Origin: Pseudomonas sp. ACM7
Lineage (GTDB): Bacteria; Pseudomonadota; Gammaproteobacteria; Pseudomonadales; Pseudomonadaceae
Length of the DNA: 64,000 nt
Reading direction: 5' to 3'
NCBI RefSeq assembly: GCF_004136015.1
Contig: NZ_CP024866.1
Location: 5,800,066 to 5,864,065 of the forward strand
The notes under the pieces are model-generated. The model worked only from the letters and a program-made list of their open reading frames with translations, was not told the DNA's origin and did no database searches. Shown here one piece after another: positions 55,539-62,525 of this stretch. Positions within the stretch are counted from its first letter, which is position 1. The number at the start of each line of letters is the position of its first letter. The position numbers and the translations under genes are program-made.

Positions 55539-56882
55539 ATGAGCTTCATTTTATGGGTGGCGGTGTTGGGTGCCGTGCTGCTGACACTGGCACTGACGTC
55601 GTCGTACCTGCGCTGGATGCCGGTGACTACGTCGGCGGTATGCCTTGTGCTGGGTGTGGCGATCGGGCCAGCGGGGCTCGGGCTGTTGAAACTGGACACC
55701 GATAATGCGTCCACCTGGATGGAGCACCTGACGGAAGTCGCAGTGCTGTTTTCGTTGTTTGTCTGCGGTTTGAAGTTGCGCTTGCCGTTCAAGGATAAAA
55801 ACTGGCGCATTGCCTACGGGCTGGCCGGTCCGGTCATGGTGCTGACCATTTCCGGCGTCAGCCTGTTGCTGCATTACGGTTTCGAATTGTCCTGGGGCGC
55901 GTCCGTGTTGATCGGTTCGATTCTGGCGCCCACCGACCCGGTGCTCGCTGCCCTGGTACAAGTCAACGACGCCCGGGATGATGACAGCGTGCGCTTTGGG
56001 CTGTCGGGTGAGGCCGGGCTCAATGACGGGATCGCCTTCCCGTTTGTCATCCTCGGCCTGCTCCTGGTGCAGCACGACGGCAACCCCGGCTGGCTGAGCG
56101 ATTGGGTGCTACGCAGTCTGTTGTGGGCAGTCCCGGCCGGTTTGCTCACCGGCTACTGGATGGGACGCGGTATTGGCCGCCTGACCTTGTTGATGCGAAT
56201 CCAGAATGACGACAGCACCCTTTCCCCGAATGATTATCTCGCCCTCGCCTTGATTGCCCTGGCTTATGTCGGGGCCGAGTCGATTCACGGTTACGGCTTT
56301 CTGTCGGTGTTTGCCGCCGGTCTGGGCTTGCGTCACGAAGAAGTCAAATCCACGGGCGACGACGAACTTCCCGCAGAGCATCTCGTTCAGCCTGTTGTGG
56401 GACATCAGAACGTCGAGCCACAAGACGCCGTTCATGGCGATACCGAGAACCTTGAAGACACCCAGGTCGCGGCGGGAATCATGATGGGCGACATGCTTGC
56501 CTTCGGTAGCCTGGTGGAACGGGCCATGGAAGTCTTTCTGGTAACGCTGCTCGGCGTGGTGCTGATGGCGCATTGGGACTGGCGTGCGTTGCCGATCGCT
56601 GGCGTGTTGTTTTGCCTGATACGACCGCTGAGCGTCATCGCCATGCCTTGGGGCAATTTGCTCAACGGGCGCCAGCGAATGTTGATTGGCTGGTTCGGCA
56701 TACGCGGCATCGGCAGTCTGTATTACCTGTTTTATGCCCTGAACCACGGGCTGGGCGCGTCGATCTCAACACTCTGCATGGATCTGACCTTGTCCGTGGT
56801 CGCGCTCAGCATCCTCATCCACGGGATCAGTACTCAACCGATCCTGGCTCGATATGAACAACATAAAAAACAGGATATTTGA
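55539..56882 (+). CDS. CPA1-family cation/proton antiporter
   Basis: Inner-membrane Na+(K+)/H+ exchanger of 447 residues with about 12 helices. The start MSFILWVAVLGAVLL gives helix 1; 21 upstream codons are open but lack a site. The ion-binding parts are ILAPTDPVLAALVQV and SGEAGLNDGIAFPFVILG (the ND pair). Between residues about 265 and 320 there is a polar loop rich in Glu/His (EEVKSTGDDELPAEHLVQP) before the last helices. Role: pH and salt homeostasis. No operon partners. Confidence 0.87.
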   Translation: MSFILWVAVLGAVLLTLALTSSYLRWMPVTTSAVCLVLGVAIGPAGLGLLKLDTDNASTWMEHLTEVAVLFSLFVCGLKLRLPFKDKNWRIAYGLAGPVMVLTISGVSLLLHYGFELSWGASVLIGSILAPTDPVLAALVQVNDARDDDSVRFGLSGEAGLNDGIAFPFVILGLLLVQHDGNPGWLSDWVLRSLLWAVPAGLLTGYWMGRGIGRLTLLMRIQNDDSTLSPNDYLALALIALAYVGAESIHGYGFLSVFAAGLGLRHEEVKSTGDDELPAEHLVQPVVGHQNVEPQDAVHGDTENLEDTQVAAGIMMGDMLAFGSLVERAMEVFLVTLLGVVLMAHWDWRALPIAGVLFCLIRPLSVIAMPWGNLLNGRQRMLIGWFGIRGIGSLYYLFYALNHGLGASISTLCMDLTLSVVALSILIHGISTQPILARYEQHKKQDI

Positions 56883-57069
56883 TTTGAGGTCTGTGCGTTC
56901 AGGGTCGGAATTATCGAATTTTCACGTTCATAAATTTGAAATTCTTCGCGACCCGGCCAGTCACAACTCTAATCCCGCCCGGCTTTTGCACGGAGGGACT
57001 TGCCAGGTTCGGTTCCCCTGCGGCGTCGATACCTATCAACAGGAACCTTGAGAAAATCAGGTGCTGGTC

Positions 57070-57366
57070 ATGATTCACTATTCCACCTCCGAAGAAATCA
57101 AAGCCTGCCGGGCCTTCGCCCTGGAACGTAATTGTCAAATGTTTGAAGACGCCCAGGCACTGAGCCGCAGCGCCTGGGCGTTACTTGAGGTGAGCGACAT
57201 GGATGTGGAACGGTTTGATCGCTATCAGGCCATGCGCAGGAAGGCCGACTTGAAGTTCGAGGAAGCGATCGAGCACTTGCGGCTGCTCAACGAAGATTTC
57301 CCGCCTGTCTCGATGTCCACGCAAAACGCTCATCGTTTGCTCCAGCACCCCGAATCCCGAGCCTGA
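57070..57366 (+). CDS. Uncharacterised 98-residue protein
   Basis: Small soluble protein starting MIHYSTSEEIKACRAFALER; a GTG nine bases earlier (57061) is an alternative start. It appears mainly helical and charged (VERFDRYQAMRRKADLKFEEAIEHLR), with no hydrophobic segment or known motif. I do not recognise the family. A strong terminator follows directly, which supports a real gene. The preceding 187 bases after the antiporter gene hold no other feature. Confidence 0.6.
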   Translation: MIHYSTSEEIKACRAFALERNCQMFEDAQALSRSAWALLEVSDMDVERFDRYQAMRRKADLKFEEAIEHLRLLNEDFPPVSMSTQNAHRLLQHPESRA

Positions 57367-57371
57367 ACTTG

Positions 57372-57403
57372 AAAAGCCCGGGCATAGTCGCCGGGCTTTT
57401 TAT
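57372..57403. terminator. Intrinsic terminator
   Basis: AAAAGCCCGG...CCGGGCTTTTT forms a strong stem with a T-run just after the small gene ending at 57366. A-run on the other side makes it possibly bidirectional. Confidence 0.85.
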
Positions 57404-57432
57404 TGTCTGGAACATTAATGCTCCCCTGCGAA

Positions 57433-57462
57433 CTGCATGAGTCAATTTCCGGACTCATGCAG
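57433..57462. promoter_or_regulatory. 11-bp perfect inverted repeat upstream of the hemerythrin gene
   Basis: CTGCATGAGTC and GACTCATGCAG are separated by AATTTCCG. It is 160 bases before the hemerythrin start. No T-run follows, so a regulator site or mRNA stem is more likely than a terminator. Further on, TTGTTTTATAAACAA (about 57501-57515) is an AT-rich palindromic promoter-like segment. Confidence 0.4.
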
Positions 57463-57622
57463 GCTGCATGACCGCAGTTCGCCATCAGTCACTTCAACTT
57501 ATTGTTTTATAAACAAGTTATCGCACCGGCAAACCGGCACGACAAATGCTCAAGGACAATGAGCGACTTTCGGCCTTGAGACCGTTCGCGCTCACCCCCT
57601 GACTCGTTGGAGAGACTCGACC

Positions 57623-58099
57623 ATGAACGCCATAGACCTGTTGAAAGCAGACCATGAACGCGTAAAAGGCATCCTGACCCAATTAAGCGAATCCACCGAA
57701 CGTGGTGTTAAAAAACGCGGCGAGTTACTGGCCAAACTGGAAATGGAGATCGCCATCCACACCCGTCTCGAAGAGGAGGTCTTGTACCCGGCGTACAAGA
57801 AGGCTGGGGGCAAGGAACAGGACGTCATGTATTACGAAGCCAAGGAAGAACATCGCACCGTAGATTCGCTGGTGCTGCCAGACCTGAAAGTCACCGATCC
57901 GTCCACCCCGGAATTCGCCGGTCGCGTGAAAGTGGTCAAGGAACTGCTGGAACATCACATTGAAGAGGAGGAAACGGAAATGTTTCCTCAGGCCAAAAAG
58001 CTGTTGGGTAAAGCCACCCTGGAGGAATTGGGCGCACAGATGGAAAGCTTGAAAGCCCAATACAAGAAAGAAATGAGCGCAGCCAATCTGGCGGCTTGA
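57623..58099 (+). CDS. Hemerythrin HHE-domain protein
   Basis: Di-iron four-helix protein of 158 residues. The ligand set is visible: His11 in LLKADHERVKGIL, IHTRLEEEVLYPAY, KEEHRTVDSL and ELLEHHIEEEETEMFP. Such proteins bind oxygen or NO or store iron; several are stress-induced in Pseudomonas. The start follows GGAGAG. Its transcript ends at a terminator whose loop holds a repeat. Confidence 0.87.
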   Translation: MNAIDLLKADHERVKGILTQLSESTERGVKKRGELLAKLEMEIAIHTRLEEEVLYPAYKKAGGKEQDVMYYEAKEEHRTVDSLVLPDLKVTDPSTPEFAGRVKVVKELLEHHIEEEETEMFPQAKKLLGKATLEELGAQMESLKAQYKKEMSAANLAA

Positions 58100-58117
58100 T
58101 GCTGGTGGCGAGGCAGC

Positions 58118-58248
58118 AAAAGGCCCGGCATATGCCTAATGCTGGTCAGTTAAGGTGCAAAACCTGTGGGAGCGAGCTTGCTCCCACAGAGGTTGCGGTG
58201 TTCACCCCCTTAACTGACCGGCATTACGGCATATGCCGGGCCTTTTTT
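58118..58248. terminator. Terminator split by a repeat in its loop
   Basis: AAAAGGCCCGGCATATGCC (58118-58136) pairs with GGCATATGCCGGGCCTTTTTT (58228-58248). Together they would be a normal 19-bp terminator for the hemerythrin gene, but 90 bases of palindromic repeat lie between the arms. Confidence 0.75.
58137..58226. repeat. Short repeat with TAATGC..GTCAGTTAAG ends around a REP
   Basis: The ends TAATGCTGGTCAGTTAAGG and CCTTAACTGACCGGCATTA are inverted and match the ends of the copy at 6352. The centre holds the REP palindrome TGTGGGAGC-GAGCTT-GCTCCCACA (58165-58188) instead of the TGTAGCAGCTG core. So two repeat types share the same terminal sequence. Confidence 0.75.
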
Positions 58249-58258
58249 GTTGTTCGGT

Positions 58259-58810
58259 TCACGCGCCGGGGTTGGTCACCTGGATATAAAACGCGTAGCT
58301 CCCCAGCAGCACCCAGAAGGAGGCGAAAATCCATGGCGTACGCACCGAAAACAACAACGACTTGCGATACCCCTTATGGGACGATTCCATCTCACTGAAC
58401 AGCGGCGACTCATCGTAAGCGAGGCCCATCAAGGGTTCGCTGCGCAACAACTCACTCTGCTTGAAATGCCAGTGATCGATGATGTCGTATGCCGCGCGAA
58501 TCCCCGGCCAGGCGTTGAGCGAACTGAGCAGCCCCAATAGCGCCAGGAATGGCGGCACCACCAGGGTGAAGAGTTTTCCCCACTCGGGGTTGAGGTTGGA
58601 CATGCAGGACGCGAAGGCAATCACCAAAAACGATTGCGCCGCCAGGTAGGCGTCGGTGCGATTGGCCAGAATGCTGGTTTCGTACTGGATTTCCCGGCGG
58701 TAGAAATCCAGGCGATCTTTGGGTGAGCCGAACATCTTCGCATTGTGTTCGGTCAGGCTTTCTTCGGTCGGGGCTTTGGTCAGTATTCTTGGCACAGGAG
58801 GGGCACGCAC
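58259..58810 (-). CDS. Uncharacterised membrane protein
   Basis: Protein of 183 residues from a GTG at 58810, or 158 from an ATG at 58735 (MFGSPKDRLDFYRREIQYET). Two close helices (AAQSFLVIAFASCMSN and LFTLVVPPFLALLGLLSSLNAW) and one C-terminal helix (WIFASFWVLLGSYAFYIQV) are visible. The pattern of a polar helix RREIQYETSILANRTDAYL followed by a helix pair is seen in several small bacterial membrane families; I cannot name one with confidence. It is convergent with the hemerythrin gene. Confidence 0.65.
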   Translation of the reverse strand: MRAPPVPRILTKAPTEESLTEHNAKMFGSPKDRLDFYRREIQYETSILANRTDAYLAAQSFLVIAFASCMSNLNPEWGKLFTLVVPPFLALLGLLSSLNAWPGIRAAYDIIDHWHFKQSELLRSEPLMGLAYDESPLFSEMESSHKGYRKSLLFSVRTPWIFASFWVLLGSYAFYIQVTNPGA

Positions 58811-58860
58811 GGGGTAGGAAACGTTTAGAAGAAACGTCTACTGACAAGTTCAGCCGGATT

Positions 58861-59079
58861 TCAACGCGCCCTCCAGGCACCCATCAAGGCACCCTCGCCG
58901 CCATACACAGGATCGGCCAAGGGAAGTGGAACCTTGGCAATACGAGCAACGGACTGGTCGTGAGTCGTCGGGTCCGGACGCTGAATGTCATACTTTTCCT
59001 GGCCTTTTGGATAGGCACCAACGACCAGAAAATCACTGCTCTGGTCCAGGCTGCAGTGCCCGGTGCCCGCCGGCATAGG
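58861..59079 (-). pseudogene. C-terminal remnant of a YjlB-like cupin
   Basis: The frame encodes PAGTGHCSLDQSSDFLVVGAYP, then KGQ...IARVPLP-like sequence (IAKVPLPLADPVYGGEGALM), which is the C-terminal third of YjlB-family cupins. The N-terminal cupin barrel is absent: upstream sequence in this frame is not cupin-like. The gene is therefore a deletion remnant of about 70 codons with no start of its own. Confidence 0.6.
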
Positions 59080-59215
59080 ATGGCTCATGGCGGGAGTGCT
59101 CCAGGACGCTGTTAAAAACTCTGAGCCACTCGATGGCGAAAAATTCAAAGGCATCGTGAGGCAAAGCCTCGAACGGTGCCTCGTCACTGTGGTCCCTCAC
59201 ATAAGGGTCTGACAT
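59033..59215 (-). CDS. Doubtful 60-residue ORF next to the cupin remnant
   Basis: MSDPYVRDHSDEAPFEALPHD... runs for 60 codons and ends out of frame inside the cupin remnant. The first 45 residues (FEFFAIEWLRVFNSVLEHS) look protein-like; the end (YAGGHRALQPGPEQ) is the cupin DNA read in the wrong frame. It may be the 5' part of a small gene fused by the deletion that removed the cupin front. The ribosome site is poor and it abuts the divergent small membrane gene. Confidence 0.35.
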   Translation of the reverse strand: MSDPYVRDHSDEAPFEALPHDAFEFFAIEWLRVFNSVLEHSRHEPSYAGGHRALQPGPEQ

Positions 59216-59227
59216 TAAGGAATGGGG

Positions 59228-59473
59228 ATGGATTATCTCGATTGGGTGCAATGGCCAGCGATGCTGATCACGGTGCTGGCGGCGTGGTTGATCGGCTCGC
59301 AAAACCCCAGACGCAGGGTCTCGGGTTTCATCTGTTTTATTGTCAGCAATGTTTTATGGGTGATCTGGGGTTACCACACTCAAGCCTATGCACTGATCGT
59401 GTTGCAGTTTTGTCTGTGCGCCATGAACGTGCGCGGCTTCAAGAAGAACGCGGGATCCGCCGCCGAACATTGA
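59228..59473 (+). CDS. Small membrane protein, PnuC-like pattern
   Basis: 81-residue inner-membrane protein from MDYLDWVQWPAM (AAGGA six bases upstream; another ATG lies at 59222). Three hydrophobic helices are predicted: MLITVLAAWLIGS, VSGFICFIVSNVLWVIWGY and AYALIVLQFCLCAMNV, ending in the basic RGFKKN. The layout is like one half of a PnuC/SemiSWEET transporter, which would require oligomerisation. Function unknown. It is convergent with the hybrid kinase gene, nine bases away. Confidence 0.7.
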   Translation: MDYLDWVQWPAMLITVLAAWLIGSQNPRRRVSGFICFIVSNVLWVIWGYHTQAYALIVLQFCLCAMNVRGFKKNAGSAAEH

Positions 59474-59482
59474 GCTCGCTGG

Positions 59483-61402
59483 TCATTTCATGGCCGTGGC
59501 GATGATCTCCACCAGATTCAGTTGGGTAAAAGGTTTGGACAGGCGCGGAAGTCTGGTTGCGAAACCTTCCAGGCGCTCGGCGTAACCGGTGGCAAGGATG
59601 ATCGGCAGGTCCGGCTTCATGGTGCGGATAGCCTGCGCCAGTTCCGCGCCACTCATCTGGGGCATGGCCATGTCAGTGATGACCAGGTCAATCGCTGACT
59701 CACTGTCGAATACTTTCAGCGCTTGCGCCCCGGACGTCGCACTGATCACCCGATGCCCCAGGTCTTCGAGTAACAGGCAGGTACTGGTCAACACCAGGCT
59801 GTCATCATCCACGACCAACACGCATAGACGGTGCATCGGCGGTGCGGCCTCCTCGGTAACGGGCTTGGCAACCGAACCAGTCGTGGCGATGGGTATCCAC
59901 AGTTCGGCGATCGTGCCTATGTCCTTCTGGCTCTTGAGGACGAATCGTCCGCCCAGTTGCTCGATGTAACCATGCACCATCGAAAGTCCCAGCCCCGTGC
60001 CTTTGCCAACGCCTTTTGTGGTGAAGAACGGGTCCATTGCCGAAGCGAGTGTGGCGTCATCCATGCCCTCCCCCGTATCGCTGACACTCAGGCAGACATA
60101 ACGGCCTGACAGCAGGGATAGCTGCGGTTGATCCCAGGTTTCTTCGGTCTTGGCACTGATCACGATTTTTCCGCCATGGGGCATTGCATCGCGGGCGTTG
60201 GTCACCAGGTTCAGCACCGCCAGCTCAAGCTGATTGACGTCGGCCAAGACCGGTTCCAGTTCTCGCGAAAAGCGGGTTTCAAGTACCACGGAAGGCCCAA
60301 GCGAGCTGCGCAACAGCCCGATGATCCCTTGCACCAGCGCCGGTATCTCGACGGGTTCGGCTTTGAGCTCCTGACGTCTGGCAAAAGCCAGCATGCGTTG
60401 GGTCAGAGAGACGCCGCGCAAGGCTCCCTGAGTGGCGTTGTCCACCAATCGGGTGATTTTCGGATCGTCCCCCACGCGTTTGCGGACGATTTCGAGATTG
60501 CCGAGGATGACGGTCAGCAAATTGTTGAAGTCGTGGGCAATGCCGCCGCTGAGTTGGCCGATGGCCTGCATCTTCTGCGCCTGAAACAGCGCTTCGCGGG
60601 TTTGCTCCAGCACCTGCTGAGCTTGTGCGGCTTCGGTGATATCACGGGTGATCTTGGCGAAACCGAGCAGCGTGCCGGTTTCGCCCCAAATCGGATCGAC
60701 CACGACATTGGCCAGGAACCGCGTACCGTCCTTGCGCACGCGCCAGCCTTTGTTTTCGAATCGCCCCTCACGTATTGCAATGTCCAGGGTCCGTTGTGGG
60801 GCGCCGGCCTCGCGGTCTTCCGGGGTGTAAAACATCGAAAAATGCTGGCCGATAACTTCTTCGGGCAAATACCCCTTTATTCGCTGAGCCCCGGGATTCC
60901 AGTTGGTCACGCGACCATCCGGGGCGAGCATGTAGATGGCGTAGTCAGTGACGCTTTGAACCAGCAGGCGGAACTGCTGCTCGCTTTGCTTGAGGACTTC
61001 TTCGGCCATTTTGCGGTCGGTCAGGTCGCGGGTAATCTTGGCAAACCCTAGCAACTTGCCCGACGGGTCGAGAATCGGATCAATGACGACGTGGCACCAG
61101 AAATGCGTGCCGTCCTTGCGAACCCGCCAGCCTTCCCCCTCGAAACGCCCCTCCCTGATCGCCGTGTCCAGCGCTCGCTGGGGCAAACCGGCACGGCGAT
61201 CCTCTTCGGTATAGAAACGCGAAAAGTGCTGGCCGAGTATTTCGGCTTCTTCATACCCCTTGAAACGCTTGGCGCCAGCGTTCCAGCTGGTAATGGTTCC
61301 ATCGGGATCAATCATGTAGATTGCGTAATCAACGACAGCATCGATCAACAATCGAAAACGGCTGTCCTCGATGGCGCTGGCTTTTTCTCGACCCTCGCTC
61401 AT
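59483..61402 (-). CDS. PAS-PAS hybrid histidine kinase with receiver domain
   Basis: Soluble sensor kinase of 639 residues starting [14 protein letters not shown] (GAGGA upstream); the longer frame to 61591 is not protein-like. Two PAS/PAC domains (about 14-135 and 145-260) are clear duplicates: both contain [26 protein letters not shown] and GFAKITRD. The kinase core has His290 in [20 protein letters not shown] and an ATP-binding end ([16 protein letters not shown]). A receiver domain follows, with Asp577 in [12 protein letters not shown]. No separate regulator gene is next to it; output may go through a phosphotransfer protein. The zeta-toxin-like gene is 86 bases upstream on the same strand. 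Confidence 0.9.
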   Translation of the reverse strand: MSEGREKASAIEDSRFRLLIDAVVDYAIYMIDPDGTITSWNAGAKRFKGYEEAEILGQHFSRFYTEEDRRAGLPQRALDTAIREGRFEGEGWRVRKDGTHFWCHVVIDPILDPSGKLLGFAKITRDLTDRKMAEEVLKQSEQQFRLLVQSVTDYAIYMLAPDGRVTNWNPGAQRIKGYLPEEVIGQHFSMFYTPEDREAGAPQRTLDIAIREGRFENKGWRVRKDGTRFLANVVVDPIWGETGTLLGFAKITRDITEAAQAQQVLEQTREALFQAQKMQAIGQLSGGIAHDFNNLLTVILGNLEIVRKRVGDDPKITRLVDNATQGALRGVSLTQRMLAFARRQELKAEPVEIPALVQGIIGLLRSSLGPSVVLETRFSRELEPVLADVNQLELAVLNLVTNARDAMPHGGKIVISAKTEETWDQPQLSLLSGRYVCLSVSDTGEGMDDATLASAMDPFFTTKGVGKGTGLGLSMVHGYIEQLGGRFVLKSQKDIGTIAELWIPIATTGSVAKPVTEEAAPPMHRLCVLVVDDDSLVLTSTCLLLEDLGHRVISATSGAQALKVFDSESAIDLVITDMAMPQMSGAELAQAIRTMKPDLPIILATGYAERLEGFATRLPRLSKPFTQLNLVEIIATAMK

Positions 61403-61488
61403 TGATTCCTCACGGCACTGTTGTGTTTCTGGAGTATGCGGCAAACCACAAAATTGGAAAGTCAGATAAACGACTCTCGTCGTACGTG

Positions 61489-62397
61489 TTATCGATTCAC
61501 GTGTTTGACGATGTAGGCGTACAGATCGTTGTAGACGAAATTCGGAACATGCGAAGCATGAGTCGCAATCTTGCACAGTGCCAGATGGCACTCTTTGACC
61601 ACTTCGTCGCGATCGCTCACCGCGAAGACATGGTTGTCGATGATGCTGGAATAGACGCTGTACGCAAAATCCACCTTGGTTGTCGTTGTGGTGACGGAGC
61701 CGTCGGCAGCTTTGGTGTAGGTACTCTGGGCAATCAAGGTCCGCTCGTTCAACACGCCGAACCCGCGTTCGTACACATTGATTTGCGAGCCGCTAACCGC
61801 CTTTGCAGCCGTCTCGAAGGCCAGGATGATCGCAGGCGCATAACTCATGCTGGCATTCAGCTTCGATACCGTGAGAAACCGTTCCATTTTCTGGTCTTCA
61901 AGGCTTTTGAACGCTCGTTTAATGCTCGACACATGAGCAAACTCTTGAGTGCAGCCAACGATGTGAGTCTCGAATTGATAGCCGGCGGCGGTCGCCGAAG
62001 TCGAAAAAGCAACGAAATCGACACTGTCGAACGCACATTCCATGATGATGTTGAATTTATCCGTGAAGGCCTGCGTAAAGATCTTCCTACTGACTTCACG
62101 AACAAATGCCTCGGTATGCTCATACGCATGCAAGACGCCAAGTTTGATCATCTCTGTGTATTGGGGGTGTTTCTTGCGGTAGTCGGGCAGGTAAAGGCGA
62201 ACATAGTTTTCGTAGCGTTTTGAAGGCAGCAGGTTCTTTTCCAGCAGATAGGTTTTGCCTGACCCTTGCAGCCCGGCAACGACCAGAATTTTTGGGGTTG
62301 CCTCGGCCGTGATGCCGCTGAACAGTGTCACTTTTATTTCATTGAATGCGGCGGTGACTTGCTCAGGGGTGTACGTGTATTTCGGTGCTACTGACAT
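61489..62397 (-). CDS. Zeta-toxin-like P-loop kinase, no adjacent antitoxin
   Basis: Protein of 302 residues with the zeta/PezT fold signs: Walker A GLQGSGKT (42-49), the acidic/substrate block LPDYRKKHPQY with Asp72, the second-strand block FNIIMECAFDSVDF, and HIVGCTQEFAHVSSIKRAF. Zeta toxins phosphorylate UDP-N-acetylglucosamine and block cell-wall synthesis; others modify other substrates. AAGGA precedes the ATG. No small epsilon/PezA-like antitoxin gene flanks it. The coding is visibly less GC-rich than its neighbours, which hints at transfer. A self-limited or non-toxic nucleotide kinase is the alternative. Confidence 0.78.
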   Translation of the reverse strand: MSVAPKYTYTPEQVTAAFNEIKVTLFSGITAEATPKILVVAGLQGSGKTYLLEKNLLPSKRYENYVRLYLPDYRKKHPQYTEMIKLGVLHAYEHTEAFVREVSRKIFTQAFTDKFNIIMECAFDSVDFVAFSTSATAAGYQFETHIVGCTQEFAHVSSIKRAFKSLEDQKMERFLTVSKLNASMSYAPAIILAFETAAKAVSGSQINVYERGFGVLNERTLIAQSTYTKAADGSVTTTTTKVDFAYSVYSSIIDNHVFAVSDRDEVVKECHLALCKIATHASHVPNFVYNDLYAYIVKHVNR

Positions 62398-62525
62398 ATC
62401 TTGATTTCCTTATCAAAGATTCAGCTTGAAAGTGATGACTGGCTCTTTGAATAAAGACGGCATTCACTGATTGTTCAAACGGGCCTTTCTTTCAAGATAT
62501 GTCGATGTTTTTAAAGTAAAAAATC

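Noticed and set aside
56854..57051. 65-codon plus-strand ORF after the antiporter gene
   Set aside because: It overlaps the antiporter 3' end in another frame, lacks a convincing ribosome site and has no recognisable protein features.
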